A stretch of DNA of 64,000 nt from Oscillatoria acuminata PCC 6304 (GTDB lineage Bacteria > Cyanobacteriota > Cyanobacteriia > Cyanobacteriales > Laspinemataceae), in the NCBI RefSeq assembly GCF_000317105.1, contig NC_019693.1, positions 496,001 through 560,000 of the forward strand. The letters are read 5' to 3'. Position 1 is the stretch's first letter. Every line of letters starts with the position of its first letter. The notes beneath the pieces are model-generated. The model saw nothing but the letters and a program-made list of their open reading frames with translations, had not been told where the DNA came from and ran no database searches. This document shows positions 31,361 to 41,171 of the stretch, in pieces. A program made the position numbers and the translations under genes.

Positions 31361-32548
31361 ATGATTCGGATTCAGGGAATCGTCAAAGCAGCGCAAATCG
31401 CCAGAAGTCAGTTACAAGCAGGAGTCCCCCCCAGTCGCCTGGTCAGTTTTCAGGAATTCATCCAAGAAACCCTCGCGCAGATTGAAAAAATCTGTGCCAA
31501 CGCCAATATGAGTCCCGCGCAACTTCCGACGCCCTCGCGCAAAGCGTATGAGTTCCTGGCACAAATCGACTTAACCAACCTACCCGTTGCATCCCAGAAT
31601 AGTCCCTCAGTCTCCGTGCAACCGATTCGCCTGAAAAATATTCGCAATCAACAACAACAGGTTTTATCTGCGATCGCCTCCATTGTTGCCCATCCCCAAA
31701 ACAGTCATTCAAAAAAACAGCAACTGCTTAAGAATCTTCAAGAAACTGTTGCCACAATCGAAGGAATCTGCACTCAACAGAATGCCACCCCAGCCCAATT
31801 AAGTAAAACCTCCAGACAGACTTATGCTTGGATGAAATTTTTAACCGACGAGTCAAATTTAGAACGCCATCTGAGTGCCACAAGACGCACCCAAAAACTG
31901 GCAGAAGAAATGCTCTGGAGTCAGATGCAGCATCCCTGCAAAACCATCACCGTTGAGTTTACAAATATCACCCATTTGTACAAAGGAAAAATCGGCCCAT
32001 TAGAGGCGAAAGCCCAAATCAACGAAGCCTTTCTCAACGCCCCCGATGAGATTTTAGCCGTTCTGGTTCGATTAGCCTTTCTGGGTAAAAATCAAGCAGA
32101 TAGCCAAGCCATTAAAGAGTACGCGCTTTCCGAAGATTACAGCGAAGTTGTGTTAGAAGTAGATTTGATAGCAGATACAGAAGCTGAGAATCCCCAAGGG
32201 AAATGCTACAACCTCGATCGCCTGTTTCACACCCTCAACCGAGAGTATTTTGGAGGCAAAATGGTCAAACCGCGCCTAAGCTGGAATCGGTCTTTTACTA
32301 CCCGCAAATTCGGCCATTATGAACGGGGACGCGATCGCGTGGTGTTGAGTATTAGCTTAGACAGCGATCGGGTGCCGCAATATGTGGTTGAGTTCGTCTT
32401 GTATCACGAGTTGCTCCACAAACACCATGAAGGGAAATGGGTGAATGGACGATTGAATGTGCATACCCCAGAATTTCGCCAAGACGAGCAGAAGTTTCGC
32501 AAGTATAAAGAGGCAGATCAATGGCTTACTAAGTTGGCGTCTGAATAG
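31361..32548 (+). CDS. SprT-like zinc metalloprotease with duplicated N-terminal domain
   Basis: The 395-residue protein ends in a SprT/WLM-like domain: LDRLFHTLNREYFGGKMVKP (about 285-304), then VVEFVLYHELLHKHHEG with zinc motif HELLH (about 343-347), and a third ligand probably in NVHTPEFRQDE. The N-terminal 165 residues contain two related helical repeats, each ending in an ICxxxNxxPAQL-S/T-R-x-x-Y pattern (about residues 1-70 and 85-165). SprT-like proteases act on DNA-protein cross-links or damaged proteins; the N-terminal repeats are not known to me and may bind substrate. The strong RBS supports the start. Confidence 0.75.
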   Translation: MIRIQGIVKAAQIARSQLQAGVPPSRLVSFQEFIQETLAQIEKICANANMSPAQLPTPSRKAYEFLAQIDLTNLPVASQNSPSVSVQPIRLKNIRNQQQQVLSAIASIVAHPQNSHSKKQQLLKNLQETVATIEGICTQQNATPAQLSKTSRQTYAWMKFLTDESNLERHLSATRRTQKLAEEMLWSQMQHPCKTITVEFTNITHLYKGKIGPLEAKAQINEAFLNAPDEILAVLVRLAFLGKNQADSQAIKEYALSEDYSEVVLEVDLIADTEAENPQGKCYNLDRLFHTLNREYFGGKMVKPRLSWNRSFTTRKFGHYERGRDRVVLSISLDSDRVPQYVVEFVLYHELLHKHHEGKWVNGRLNVHTPEFRQDEQKFRKYKEADQWLTKLASE

Positions 32549-32637
32549 GATAGTTTGGGAAGGGAGAGAAAGGCGATCGGCTGTTCATTCAAATCCGAGG
32601 CATCCGTTGAGATGGCTGTGAGCATTTTTAAAAACAA

Positions 32638-32662
32638 CAAAACCGCCTACTCAGCGGTTTTG
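32638..32662 (+). terminator. Hairpin after the protease gene
   Basis: CAAAACCGC and GCGGTTTTG flank a 7-nt loop and are rich in A/T at the base. It lies about 90 bp after the stop at 32548. A second imperfect dyad follows at about 32690-32710. Nothing else is seen in the gap to 32824. Confidence 0.55.
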
Positions 32663-32823
32663 CTGCGGCAGTCATAAAAGCGACTACCCCTAGGCTGTGC
32701 CTAAGCCTAATATAGCATGGGGACAGGCTAATGTCAGGTTTTCGGAGGTTGCTTCAAAGCGTTAAAATAGGAGGGTGAAAATCGGCCCCTTTTATTGAGG
32801 AAACTAGCCATGTATGCGAGGTT

Positions 32824-33585
32824 ATGTTAAAAAAATTGTTTATTGCTTGGCAAGATCCATTGAGTCGGGCTTGGTTTGTAATCGCCCAATTAACTCACTC
32901 GGGAGAGTCCTATCAATTTCGTTATCTCCAAGGCGTTAAAGAGGCACGGGAAAAAACGGGGTTTAAAGGATTATTCTCGTTTCCAAATTTAGAAAAAGTC
33001 TATGAATCTCCTGAACTCTTTGCCTTTTTCTCCAATCGAATTTTAAGACGATCGCGTCCTGATTATCCAGATTATATGAGTTGGTTAGATCTGCCCGAGT
33101 CGGAATATGACCCAATGGCAATGCTTTCTCGCAGTGGGGGGACCAAGGTGACCGATCATTTTGCCCTGTTTCCCTATCCGAAATTAGACGATCGTGGACG
33201 GTATCATCTCTACTTTTTTACACATGGGTTACGATATTTACCGACTGCCAGTGCCGATCGCATTCTGACTCTGCAAGTCGGCGATCGTTTATTCTTGCTG
33301 CACGACTTCCAGAATGAATTTGATCGCCTTGCCTTGATGTTACGGACTGAAGATGCTCATTTAGTCGGTTACTGCCCCAGATATTTACGAGAGGATATCT
33401 TTGAAATTTTCCAGCAGAATCCTCACGCCGTAACGATTACCGTAGAGCGGGTTAATCCGCCACCGGCCTTTTTGCCCATGCGGTTACTCTGTCATCTGAC
33501 CGTTGATTGGGAAGGATTCCAGCCCTTTTCTAGTTCGATGTATCAACCCCTGCCCGAAGCAGTCACTATTTTAGAATCATCCTGA
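32824..33585 (+). CDS. HIRAN-domain protein
   Basis: The 253-residue protein carries an N-terminal region typical of HipA-like/HIRAN fusions (SRAWFVIAQLTHSGESYQFR) and a C-terminal HIRAN domain (about residues 150-215: GDRLFLLHDFQNEFDRLALM, then HLVGYCPRYL). HIRAN domains recognise damaged DNA or stalled-fork 3' ends in other proteins. In this stand-alone bacterial form the partner is unknown. It is preceded by GGTT only, so initiation may be weak or use an alternative start. Convergent with the next gene. Confidence 0.65.
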   Translation: MLKKLFIAWQDPLSRAWFVIAQLTHSGESYQFRYLQGVKEAREKTGFKGLFSFPNLEKVYESPELFAFFSNRILRRSRPDYPDYMSWLDLPESEYDPMAMLSRSGGTKVTDHFALFPYPKLDDRGRYHLYFFTHGLRYLPTASADRILTLQVGDRLFLLHDFQNEFDRLALMLRTEDAHLVGYCPRYLREDIFEIFQQNPHAVTITVERVNPPPAFLPMRLLCHLTVDWEGFQPFSSSMYQPLPEAVTILESS

Positions 33586-33630
33586 GATTGTGTGACTTAG
33601 GACTGGATTTCATTCCGGTTAAATTTATCA

Positions 33631-33667
33631 AATAATCCCCCTTTATTGAGGCAAAAGAGGGATTATT
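33631..33667. terminator. Bidirectional hairpin between convergent genes
   Basis: AATAATCCCCCTTT pairs with AAAAGAGGGATTATT around an 8-9-nt loop. It sits between the stop codons at 33585 and 33692. A/T-rich outer arms allow termination on both strands. Confidence 0.6.
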
Positions 33668-33691
33668 GATGGCAATTAACCCTCATTAACC

Positions 33692-34333
33692 TTAAGGGCA
33701 GGCGGCTAAACTTCCGGCAGAAATATAACCATTAATGGGGAACGTAATTTGCACCCAATCTCGGGGTTCGCCATTGAGATCTCGGACGAGTTGATAATTT
33801 TCAACTAAGGTAACTCGTCCTGCCGCATCAACTCCGCCTTTATAGGTGGAAAGGCGGGAAGGGTTTTCGCGAATGGCTAACCCTCGGGGTGCGCGATCGC
33901 TGTTGACTTCTCGGCACAAGTTAACCGGGTTGGCTTCGGTACTCACTACGGGAGTTGTTCCCACTTGTTCGACACAATAGGCCAAATTGCTGGCATTGCC
34001 ATAGCCATTGGATACATATCCGCGCAAGGGGGCGGCAATTTCGACCCATTGGCGTCCGTCGGGTCCTTGGATGCCTTGAAATCCTTGGACAAGGGTCACT
34101 TGTTCGTCAAAGGGAACAAATCCTACCTGGGGACTGGTGGGATTCGGTCCTTGGCGAATAATCAACCCCGAGGGGGTGAGGGTGCGACGGCAGAAACTCT
34201 GGGTTGCCTGTGCCTGTTGCCAGGAGGGCGTTGAGGCAGCAACGGTTTGGGCAGTTCCCGCTAGTAACCCTCCGGCGATCGCCAATAAACTCACAAATGC
34301 TGCGGGTAAGTGTGATTGAGTAAATTTTCTCAT
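33692..34333 (-). CDS. Secreted SH3-domain protein
   Basis: The 213-residue protein has a signal peptide (about residues 1-33, LLAIAGGLLAGTAQTVAA). Two bacterial SH3-like modules follow: LTPSGLIIRQGPNPTSPQVG (about 52-120) and RAPRGLAIRENPSRLSTYKG (about 146-213), each ending in a W-V-x-I plus GYIS/GYVS strand. It contains four Cys residues that may form disulphides. Such proteins act in the periplasm or at the cell wall, binding peptidoglycan or other proteins. The enzymatic partner is not encoded nearby. Confidence 0.75.
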   Translation of the reverse strand: MRKFTQSHLPAAFVSLLAIAGGLLAGTAQTVAASTPSWQQAQATQSFCRRTLTPSGLIIRQGPNPTSPQVGFVPFDEQVTLVQGFQGIQGPDGRQWVEIAAPLRGYVSNGYGNASNLAYCVEQVGTTPVVSTEANPVNLCREVNSDRAPRGLAIRENPSRLSTYKGGVDAAGRVTLVENYQLVRDLNGEPRDWVQITFPINGYISAGSLAACP

Positions 34334-34572
34334 GATTTAATCTCCAAATAGAGTAAAAACTGTGGTATTATTATAAGTTAGTTATAACAAAAAACGTTGA
34401 TGTGTAAATCAGTCCCTAGATAGGTATTGGCTCAATCTCACGGCAATAATCCCCTCAATCATTGCGCTTCATCTCCCTGGGGGGAATCCTCTCCAAAATC
34501 CGGTGCCTAATCCTATTTTTTTAGTTCTCTTCTAGCCCGCGCAGGCGGGCTAGACTACGGTAGCCCCAGTCT

Positions 34573-35931
34573 TTAGCCAGCGGGTGGGGATGAATTAATC
34601 TGTGAGGAAATCGAGGGAGGCAAATTGCGGAAAGTCAGGGTATAAATGTCCGTTGGCATTTCGATATGCACTCCGTCCAATGCCTCTTTAATTATTTGAG
34701 CGCCCTGAGAGGTCATTTCCAAAAACTCTGCTCGTCGCGAATCCACCCAAAAGCGAATTTCTAAATTAATCGTACTGGCAGCCAATTCCTGAACGAGGAC
34801 TTCCGGTGCCGGACTGCGTTCTACTAAGTCAAGTTCAGATAGGGCTTTTAAAATGGCGGCTTTCGCCTGGTTAATGTCAGCTTCATAATCAATGCCAACT
34901 ATCACCGATGTGCGTCGTCGAGGTGAAGCAGTATTGTTGGTAATGCTGGATGAAAAAACTTCTTGATTGGGGATATAAATCAGCCGTCCATCATAGGTTT
35001 TAATTGTCGTGGCGCGGAGTTGAACTTCGGTGACGGTGCCTTCATAGTCACCGATCGCAATCTGGTCCCCAATCCGAAACGGACGAACCGCCAGTAAAAT
35101 CACTCCGGCAATGTAGTTACTCAAAACATCTTTTAAACTAAAACCAATGGCCACGCTGGTGAGTCCTAATGCTCCAAGTAAAGCGGCAAAATCCAGTCCT
35201 AAAACGCCCAAGGCAATCACCCAACCAATGACCCAAATTGCCCCATAACCCAATCGAGAAATCAACAGTTCCGTACTGCGATCGCCTTCGGTTTGTTGCG
35301 CCCAAGTATAGGCAATTTTGCGAACAGTAATGGCCACCCCCCAAGTGAATAAAATGACAATTAATGCTCCCACCAACGAGGGTAAGTTACTAATGGCATC
35401 TTGAAGTAAATTCCGCACCGTGGCATTGAGGCGTTGGGCAACATCGATCGCCAGGGGAGGACGATCAAGCGCTCGGTTCAATTCCTCTGCCCACTGATTG
35501 GCTAAAACTTGAGCATTTTCCACCCCAAAATCCTCGGAATCCTGCTCGATTACCGTCATAATCACGCGGTTGTTGACTTGCAACGTGGCATAATTTTCCG
35601 CCTGATTATACTGAACCGTAATCGAGTCTACAGTTTCAGATTGACTCATCAGACTGCTGAGGCGTCGGTTGATAATCTGTGCGCGCTCTCGTGCGGTCAG
35701 ATTTCCCACACTGCCCACTTGAAAAATCGGTCTGCCTTGCACAATGACATCGGCAAAAAAGGGGTCAGTCAACCCGGGTACAGTCTCCTCCGTTGTTGGT
35801 GAAGGTGGAGGCATCTCCATCTCCTCTTGTGCGAAACTCGGGGAAGCGATCGCCATCATTGCGCCTAAGAGGAACCCCCCTAGGTAAGCCATCCTCCTCA
35901 GCTTTACTTTGATTGGGATTTGTTTTAACAT
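34573..35931 (-). CDS. MscS-family mechanosensitive channel
   Basis: I start at ATG 35931, giving 452 residues with a signal peptide (LLGAMMAIASPSFAQ). A periplasmic region follows (about 40-165), then three membrane helices. The pore helix region DFAALLGALGLTSVAIGFSL, LKDVLSNYIAGVILLAVRPF and the beta domain RIGDQIAIGDYEGTVTEVQL are typical of MscS. The periplasmic segment (RAQIINRRLSSLMSQ... ATLQVNNRVIMTV) resembles the one in the channel at 59558-61351, so the two are paralogues. The protein would release ions upon membrane stretch. Another helix pair may precede the pore. Confidence 0.88.
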   Translation of the reverse strand: MLKQIPIKVKLRRMAYLGGFLLGAMMAIASPSFAQEEMEMPPPSPTTEETVPGLTDPFFADVIVQGRPIFQVGSVGNLTARERAQIINRRLSSLMSQSETVDSITVQYNQAENYATLQVNNRVIMTVIEQDSEDFGVENAQVLANQWAEELNRALDRPPLAIDVAQRLNATVRNLLQDAISNLPSLVGALIVILFTWGVAITVRKIAYTWAQQTEGDRSTELLISRLGYGAIWVIGWVIALGVLGLDFAALLGALGLTSVAIGFSLKDVLSNYIAGVILLAVRPFRIGDQIAIGDYEGTVTEVQLRATTIKTYDGRLIYIPNQEVFSSSITNNTASPRRRTSVIVGIDYEADINQAKAAILKALSELDLVERSPAPEVLVQELAASTINLEIRFWVDSRRAEFLEMTSQGAQIIKEALDGVHIEMPTDIYTLTFRNLPPSISSQINSSPPAG

Positions 35932-36216
35932 GATTGGATGATCCAGGGTCAACGGTACTGCTTACATTTTGAGCCACAATCGTCCCTCCATTGCTTCCCC
36001 CTTATGGCATATCTTTAGCACGGGTTCATCGGAAAGCAAGGGCTTTCCCCGGACTTGCTTTATCGTTTTTAATGAGTAGAGAGGCTGAATGCTAGGGCAA
36101 ATACCTGTTAATCTTTCTTTTTAGAGAACAAAAAATCTTGAATGAGAGACTTAAGACGTAAAAGAACAAATTCCGCTCTTAAAATTTAATTCATTCATAC
36201 AGGAGAGCATTGTATT

Positions 36217-37119
36217 ATGGCTGGGCAAAAGACCCCTCTATCTCTAATTCCCGTTGGGTTCGCCGTCTTGATGGCGATCGCCATCGTCTCTCGCCTGTCA
36301 ACCCCCCTACAGGCAAGCGCCACCGCCTTCAAAATCGCCCAGGAAACCCGACGAGGGGAATGGCTTGCCCAAGAAAAGGACATTCTGGATCCGCCACCGG
36401 ATGACTCCGCTCCCTTACAGGGTTCAGCAGGAGGCACTCGATTTTATCAGCCGCCTCTAATAGAACCGCCTTCCCAAGGAATTCCCATTAATAATGGAAT
36501 TCGCGGCAAATGTCCAGTTGATCGCCAGATCCCCTCGGAACCCCTCACTGCCTTGATGCCTTCCTCTGGAGTCGGGTTAACCGCAGCGGAAAATTCCACC
36601 ACCTTTTTTATCTATTTGCCCTCGACTTCAGCCCTTACCGGCGAATTTGTCCTGCAAGATGAAACGGGGACAGAACAGCTTTATCAGATGATGGTGGAAC
36701 TCCCGAATACCCCCGGGATTATCCGGTTACCAGTTCCCCTCCAAGAACTATCTTTAAACAGTGGCGAGTATTATCGGTGGTACTTTAGTATTCTGTGCGA
36801 TCCGAGCGATCGCGCCGCAGATTTGTTTGTTTCGGGATGGATTCAACCGCGAGATGTGAGTCCCAGTTTAATGGCGGACTTGGAAAATGCCGCCACTCCC
36901 CTAGAGCGCGCTGAAATTTACGGAAAAAATGGCTTTTGGTATCCCAACCTGGAACTGTTAGCCGATATCCAGCAGTCCTCCACTAATTTTTCCACGGAAG
37001 CAAAAAATGGGTGGGATGAATTGTTGAATTCAAAAGTAGTTAATCTCAACTCTCTGGTGAACCAACCGTTTGTAGAATGCTGTGAAATGGACAATCAATT
37101 CCTGCTCAACCCGGAATAA
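36217..37119 (+). CDS. DUF928 family secreted protein
   Basis: The 300-residue protein has an N-terminal signal or anchor (LIPVGFAVLMAIAIVSRLST). It then shows the DUF928 pattern: CPVDRQIPSEPLTALMPSSG, TTFFIYLPSTSALTGEFVLQ, YYRWYFSILCDPSDRAADLF, and ERAEIYGKNGFWYPNLELL. DUF928 proteins are typical of filamentous cyanobacteria and are often linked to CHASE2 proteins. Here a CHASE2 cyclase gene follows 283 bp downstream, which supports a sensory or envelope role. Function is unknown. Confidence 0.8.
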   Translation: MAGQKTPLSLIPVGFAVLMAIAIVSRLSTPLQASATAFKIAQETRRGEWLAQEKDILDPPPDDSAPLQGSAGGTRFYQPPLIEPPSQGIPINNGIRGKCPVDRQIPSEPLTALMPSSGVGLTAAENSTTFFIYLPSTSALTGEFVLQDETGTEQLYQMMVELPNTPGIIRLPVPLQELSLNSGEYYRWYFSILCDPSDRAADLFVSGWIQPRDVSPSLMADLENAATPLERAEIYGKNGFWYPNLELLADIQQSSTNFSTEAKNGWDELLNSKVVNLNSLVNQPFVECCEMDNQFLLNPE

Positions 37120-37135
37120 ACGGACCTGAGAAACC

Positions 37136-37279
37136 GGGAGCATCTCAATTTTGCCTAAAAACCAGTCGAACCTCTCCCCAAACCCCTCCCCTAAGAGGGG
37201 AGGGGCTTTGAAACTCCCCCTTCCCTAAGAGGGAAGGGGGCTGGGGGGTTAGGTCTCTTGAACAAATTGAGATGCTCCC
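37136..37279. repeat. MITE-like 144-bp repeat with 16-bp inverted ends
   Basis: GGGAGCATCTCAATTT (37136-37151) and AAATTGAGATGCTCCC (37264-37279) are perfect inverted ends. Inside are two nested dyads (CCCCTCCCCT/AGGGGAGGGG and CCCCCTTCCCT/AGGGAAGGGGG). The same end and interior recur at 62883-62990; the interior recurs at 27149. Confidence 0.75.
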
Positions 37280-37402
37280 AAGAAACCTCTGAGCGATCCA
37301 AAAGCGATCGCCCGCATCCGGTTGGCTCTTTAATCAGGGGAAATCTACATTTAATGTAAACCTCTCACGGTTTTAATTTACTAAACCTCTCTCCCGGCGC
37401 TC

Positions 37403-39382
37403 ATGTTTAATCAAAAGATACCCAAACCCCGATTTTTTATCGGGCAGTCTCCCGATGTAACGGCTAAAAAAATTAAACAGGTTTTATGGGAATGGCGCGG
37501 GGTCTTCATCACTGCCCCCACTGTGGCACTTTTGACCATTGCCGTGCGAAGTTTGGGCGTCTTGCAACTGCTAGAATGGGCCACCCTTGACCTATTTTTT
37601 CGGTGGCGTCCCGTCGAACCCACCAATTCACGGATTGCCATTGTTGCCATTAGTGAATCGGATATTCAACGTGCTCAAACTTGGCCAATTTCTGACCAAG
37701 TTTTAGCGCAATTACTGAAAACTATTAAAAGTCACGAACCTGCCGCAATTGGACTAGATATTTATCGCGACCTCCCCGTAGAACCGGGACATGAGCAGCT
37801 TGCCGAGGTGTTCGCTTCGACCCCGAATTTAATTGGAATTCAGAAAGTAATCGGAGATTTCTATGGGGATTCCGTTGCGCCTCCGAGTCAATTAAGCGAA
37901 CTCGCACAGGTGGGGGCAGCGGATATTTTATTAGACGATGATGGCAAAGTTCGGCGGGTTTTACTGTCTCTTAAGGATGAAAATGATAAAACTGTTTATA
38001 GCTTTGCTGTAAGGTTGGCCTTAGAGTATTTAAAACCCCAGGAAATCGGATTTAAAATGCTTGATCGCGAACAGTATAAAATGGGCCTGGGAAAAACCTC
38101 TTTTGTCCGTTTAACTAAAAATGATGGCGGTTATGTGGGCGTGGATACTGGAGGGATTCAAATTTTGTTCAACCCCCGTAATCATCTTTGCCGAAATCGG
38201 ATGCATCACTGCAATGTTTTTGATACAGTGTCTATGACTGCTGTTTTAGAAAACCGCATTCCCCCGGATTTCTTTCGCGATCGCCTTGTCTTAATTGGGT
38301 CTACGGCAGCGAGTCTTAAAGATAGATTTTTTACATCATATAGCAATAACTGGATCACGGCACCCGCCGGGGTTGAAATTCATGCATATGCAGTAGATCA
38401 GCTATTGAGTGGGGCATTGGAGGGAAGACGATCCATCGCCGTTTGGTCCGACTCAGTGGAGGGATTTTGGATTTTACTATGGTCTGGGTTCGGTGCAATA
38501 TTAGGGTGGAGATTCTTGCGAATTCGTTCCAAAATTATGCTCCTAGCCCTAGTCTCCGGAGGGTCGATTGGCGGAGGATTTTTAGTCTTTTTAGCGGGGT
38601 GGTGGATACCCATTGTCCCCCCCTTATTGGCCTTAATCAGTTCCGCCGTGGCAATGGTCGGCTATACCGCCTATATTGAGAGTGAGAACCGCCAAACGGT
38701 GATGAATTTGTTAGGTCAGCACGTTTCCCCAAAAATTGCTCAAGCGGTGTGGAATAGTCGCCATGAATTACTCAAAGAAGGGCAGATTTTAGGGCAGCAA
38801 ATGACCGCAACGGTGCTATTTACCGACCTGCAAGGGTTTACCCGAATTACCGAACAAAGCGACGCCGAAACCTTAATGCTGTGGCTGAATGAGTATATGA
38901 AAGCTATGTCCGGGATTGTGTTAGACCATGATGGGGTCGTGGATAAATTTATCGGGGATGCTATTATGGCGGTATTTGGCGTGCCGATTCCTCGGACCCG
39001 ACCGGATGAAATGGCCGGAGATGCGATCGCCGCTGTTGCTTGTGCAGTCGCGATGGGGAAAAAATTGCGATCGCTCAATCAACAATGGCACGCTCAAGGC
39101 CGTCCCACCGTCGCCATGCGCGTTGGCATCTCCACCGGCACAGTCTTCGCCGGGAGTCTCGGCTCTCGCCAACGGTTAAATTATACCGTGTTAGGGGATA
39201 CGGTCAACGTCGCCGCCCGATTGGAAAGTTACGATAAAACCTTAGATGGCGGGATTTGCCGGATTTTAATCGGAGAAGAAACCTATCACTATATTCAGGG
39301 ACAATTTCCCACCCAATGTATCGGGAGCGTCCAATTAAAAGGACGAGAACAGCCGGTGAATATCTATCAAGTTTTGACTTAG
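37403..39382 (+). CDS. CHASE2-domain adenylate cyclase
   Basis: The 659-residue protein has an N-terminal membrane helix, an extracytoplasmic CHASE2 domain (about residues 55-340), three membrane helices (about 355-425), and a class III cyclase domain (about 465-659). The cyclase motifs are ATVLFTDLQGFTRI (metal Asp), VDKFIGDAIMAVFG (Lys of the adenine pocket and second metal Asp), and LNYTVLGDTVNVAARLE. The Lys/Asp-Thr pair predicts ATP rather than GTP as substrate. It would convert an external signal into cAMP. It follows a DUF928 gene, a common pairing in cyanobacteria. Confidence 0.9.
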   Translation: MFNQKIPKPRFFIGQSPDVTAKKIKQVLWEWRGVFITAPTVALLTIAVRSLGVLQLLEWATLDLFFRWRPVEPTNSRIAIVAISESDIQRAQTWPISDQVLAQLLKTIKSHEPAAIGLDIYRDLPVEPGHEQLAEVFASTPNLIGIQKVIGDFYGDSVAPPSQLSELAQVGAADILLDDDGKVRRVLLSLKDENDKTVYSFAVRLALEYLKPQEIGFKMLDREQYKMGLGKTSFVRLTKNDGGYVGVDTGGIQILFNPRNHLCRNRMHHCNVFDTVSMTAVLENRIPPDFFRDRLVLIGSTAASLKDRFFTSYSNNWITAPAGVEIHAYAVDQLLSGALEGRRSIAVWSDSVEGFWILLWSGFGAILGWRFLRIRSKIMLLALVSGGSIGGGFLVFLAGWWIPIVPPLLALISSAVAMVGYTAYIESENRQTVMNLLGQHVSPKIAQAVWNSRHELLKEGQILGQQMTATVLFTDLQGFTRITEQSDAETLMLWLNEYMKAMSGIVLDHDGVVDKFIGDAIMAVFGVPIPRTRPDEMAGDAIAAVACAVAMGKKLRSLNQQWHAQGRPTVAMRVGISTGTVFAGSLGSRQRLNYTVLGDTVNVAARLESYDKTLDGGICRILIGEETYHYIQGQFPTQCIGSVQLKGREQPVNIYQVLT

Positions 39383-39541
39383 AAAAACAGCGAGCAAGAT
39401 GCTCGCACTCCCCAAATATACCTCGTGACTTCTGTTACCTCGTGACTTGGCTCTGCCAAGTCATGCCCAATTGGAGGCTCTGCCTCCTTTAAACTAGCCC
39501 TGTCAAGGTGATAAATTTAATGATGACAAATCGTTTTTTCA

Positions 39542-39676
39542 TGTAGGGGCTTCGATGCCTTGCGCCCTTTGTAGGGGCTTCGAGCATCGAAGCCCCTACA
39601 AATACTTGACAGGTGCAAAATGTAGAGGCGATTGTATAATCGCCCCTACATGGGCGCAAGCATTGCGCCCCTACAA
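39542..39676. repeat. Cluster of TGTAGGGGC palindromes
   Basis: TGTAGGGGCTTCGA with its complement (39570-39600, 3-nt loop), TGTAGAGGCGATT with AATCGCCCCTACA (39621-39650), and further partial copies to 39676 lie between two genes. Related units occur at 29697, 48276 and 52118. The 344-bp gap between 39382 and 39727 holds no gene. Confidence 0.75.
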
Positions 39677-39726
39677 ATACACATTGAGAGGGCTACTCCT
39701 TTAAATCCAGCAAGCCATTTCAAACA

Positions 39727-40959
39727 TTATTCCAAAATCTCCGTAATTTGCACCTTCACCTGACCTTGAGCCAGTTGCACGACTGCCTCCTCTCCCGGTG
39801 CTAACTCACTGCTACTGCGTGCGATCGCCCCATCCTCTTTCTTCAACACCGCATAGCCCCGTTGTAACACCTTTTGCGGGTCCAAGGTTCCTAACTTTTG
39901 CCGTAACAACTCACAACGCTGCTGCGCCCGATCGCCTTGTTGTAACGTCGCTTGCACCAGCCTTTTTCGCAACCATTGCAGAGATTGCCAATCTTCTTTG
40001 AGTTGTCGTTCTAACGGTAACCGATACAACCGCGATCGCAACTGATTAATCCCTTCTATTTCCTGCGCCATCTGCTCAACCATCGCCGCTTTCACCCGTT
40101 CCACCCGGTAGCGATGCTCTGCATACAAACTCGCCAATTCTGGCACCACAATTTCAGCCGCAGCAGTGGGAGTAGAAGTTCTAACATCCGCCACTAAATC
40201 CGCCAGGGATTCATCTCGTTCATGTCCAATTCCCGTAATCACCGGAATCGAACATTGGGAAATCGCCCTCACCACTCGTTCATCATTAAAACAAGCCAAA
40301 TCCTCCGAAGCGCCCCCACCCCGGGCCAAAATCAGCACCTCAGCGCGATGATCCGCCTCCACCCGGGCGATCGCCGAAGCAATCGAACCCGGGGCCAATT
40401 CCCCCTGAACCGTTGCCGGAGACAGCAACACCCGCAATCCCGGATAACGCTGATTGAGAGTCCGCTGAATATCCCCCCATGCTGCTGCCTGGGGAGACGA
40501 CACCACCGCTATAATCTGCGGATGCCGAGGTAACGGGCGCTTTCGGTCCGCATCAAATAACCCTTCAGCTTCCAAGCGCGATCGCAACTGGCGGTATCGC
40601 AGGGCCTGCAACCCTTCCCCTGCCGGAAACCCCTGCCACACCGTTAGCTGATACTCCCCCCGCTTCGGATACATCCGAATACTACCCAACACCAAAATTT
40701 GCTCCCCCCGTTGGGGCATCTGCACCAATTTTTCAAGCTGCGAATTCCAAACCACACAGCGAATCGTCGCACTCCCGTCCGGTTCCTGCAACGTGAAAAA
40801 CAGCCCACTGCGATGGTGATTGGCACTGGAAACCTCCCCCATCACCCAGACTTGCCGCAATTGGGTGTCCAACTCCAACAATTCTTGGATATAGGCGGTC
40901 AATCCAGCCACCGATAGGGCCGTATCCGTCAGCATTTGATAGGTGTTCGACTCATTCAT
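39727..40959 (-). CDS. xseA: Exodeoxyribonuclease VII large subunit
   Basis: I use ATG 40959; a TTG at 40965 lies just upstream. The 410-residue protein has an N-terminal OB domain (VWVMGEVSSANHHRSGLFFT), the catalytic core (RPLPRHPQIIAVVSSPQAAA; ILARGGGASEDLACFNDERV; VITGIGHERDESLADLVADV; STPTAAAEI), and a long C-terminal coiled coil. With XseB it degrades single-stranded DNA in both directions. No xseB is visible next to it. It is divergent from recA, sharing a 212-bp promoter region. Confidence 0.95.
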   Translation of the reverse strand: MNESNTYQMLTDTALSVAGLTAYIQELLELDTQLRQVWVMGEVSSANHHRSGLFFTLQEPDGSATIRCVVWNSQLEKLVQMPQRGEQILVLGSIRMYPKRGEYQLTVWQGFPAGEGLQALRYRQLRSRLEAEGLFDADRKRPLPRHPQIIAVVSSPQAAAWGDIQRTLNQRYPGLRVLLSPATVQGELAPGSIASAIARVEADHRAEVLILARGGGASEDLACFNDERVVRAISQCSIPVITGIGHERDESLADLVADVRTSTPTAAAEIVVPELASLYAEHRYRVERVKAAMVEQMAQEIEGINQLRSRLYRLPLERQLKEDWQSLQWLRKRLVQATLQQGDRAQQRCELLRQKLGTLDPQKVLQRGYAVLKKEDGAIARSSSELAPGEEAVVQLAQGQVKVQITEILE

Positions 40960-41171
40960 GAACAATTCTTAGGGGTTGAGCAGGGACTAAACAATAAAAG
41001 CTATAATCAGCAAGACTTTTACAGCATTTTAAGCTTTGCGGCCACCCGGGGGAGAAGCCACTCCATTTTTAAAACAATTTTAACCTTTGATGCCCCCCCT
41101 CCAGCCTAAGCTGAAGTAATGTAGAATAGATAGTCAACATACCCAATCTGCAAGTCCCACAAATTAAGATA

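Noticed and set aside
34532-34553. Terminator for the MscS gene at 34573-35931
   Set aside because: CTAGCCCGC/GCGGGCTAG forms a good stem, but no T-run follows in the leftward direction.
40960-41171. LexA box controlling recA and xseA
   Set aside because: No convincing SOS-box or cyanobacterial LexA-type dyad was found in the divergent region.
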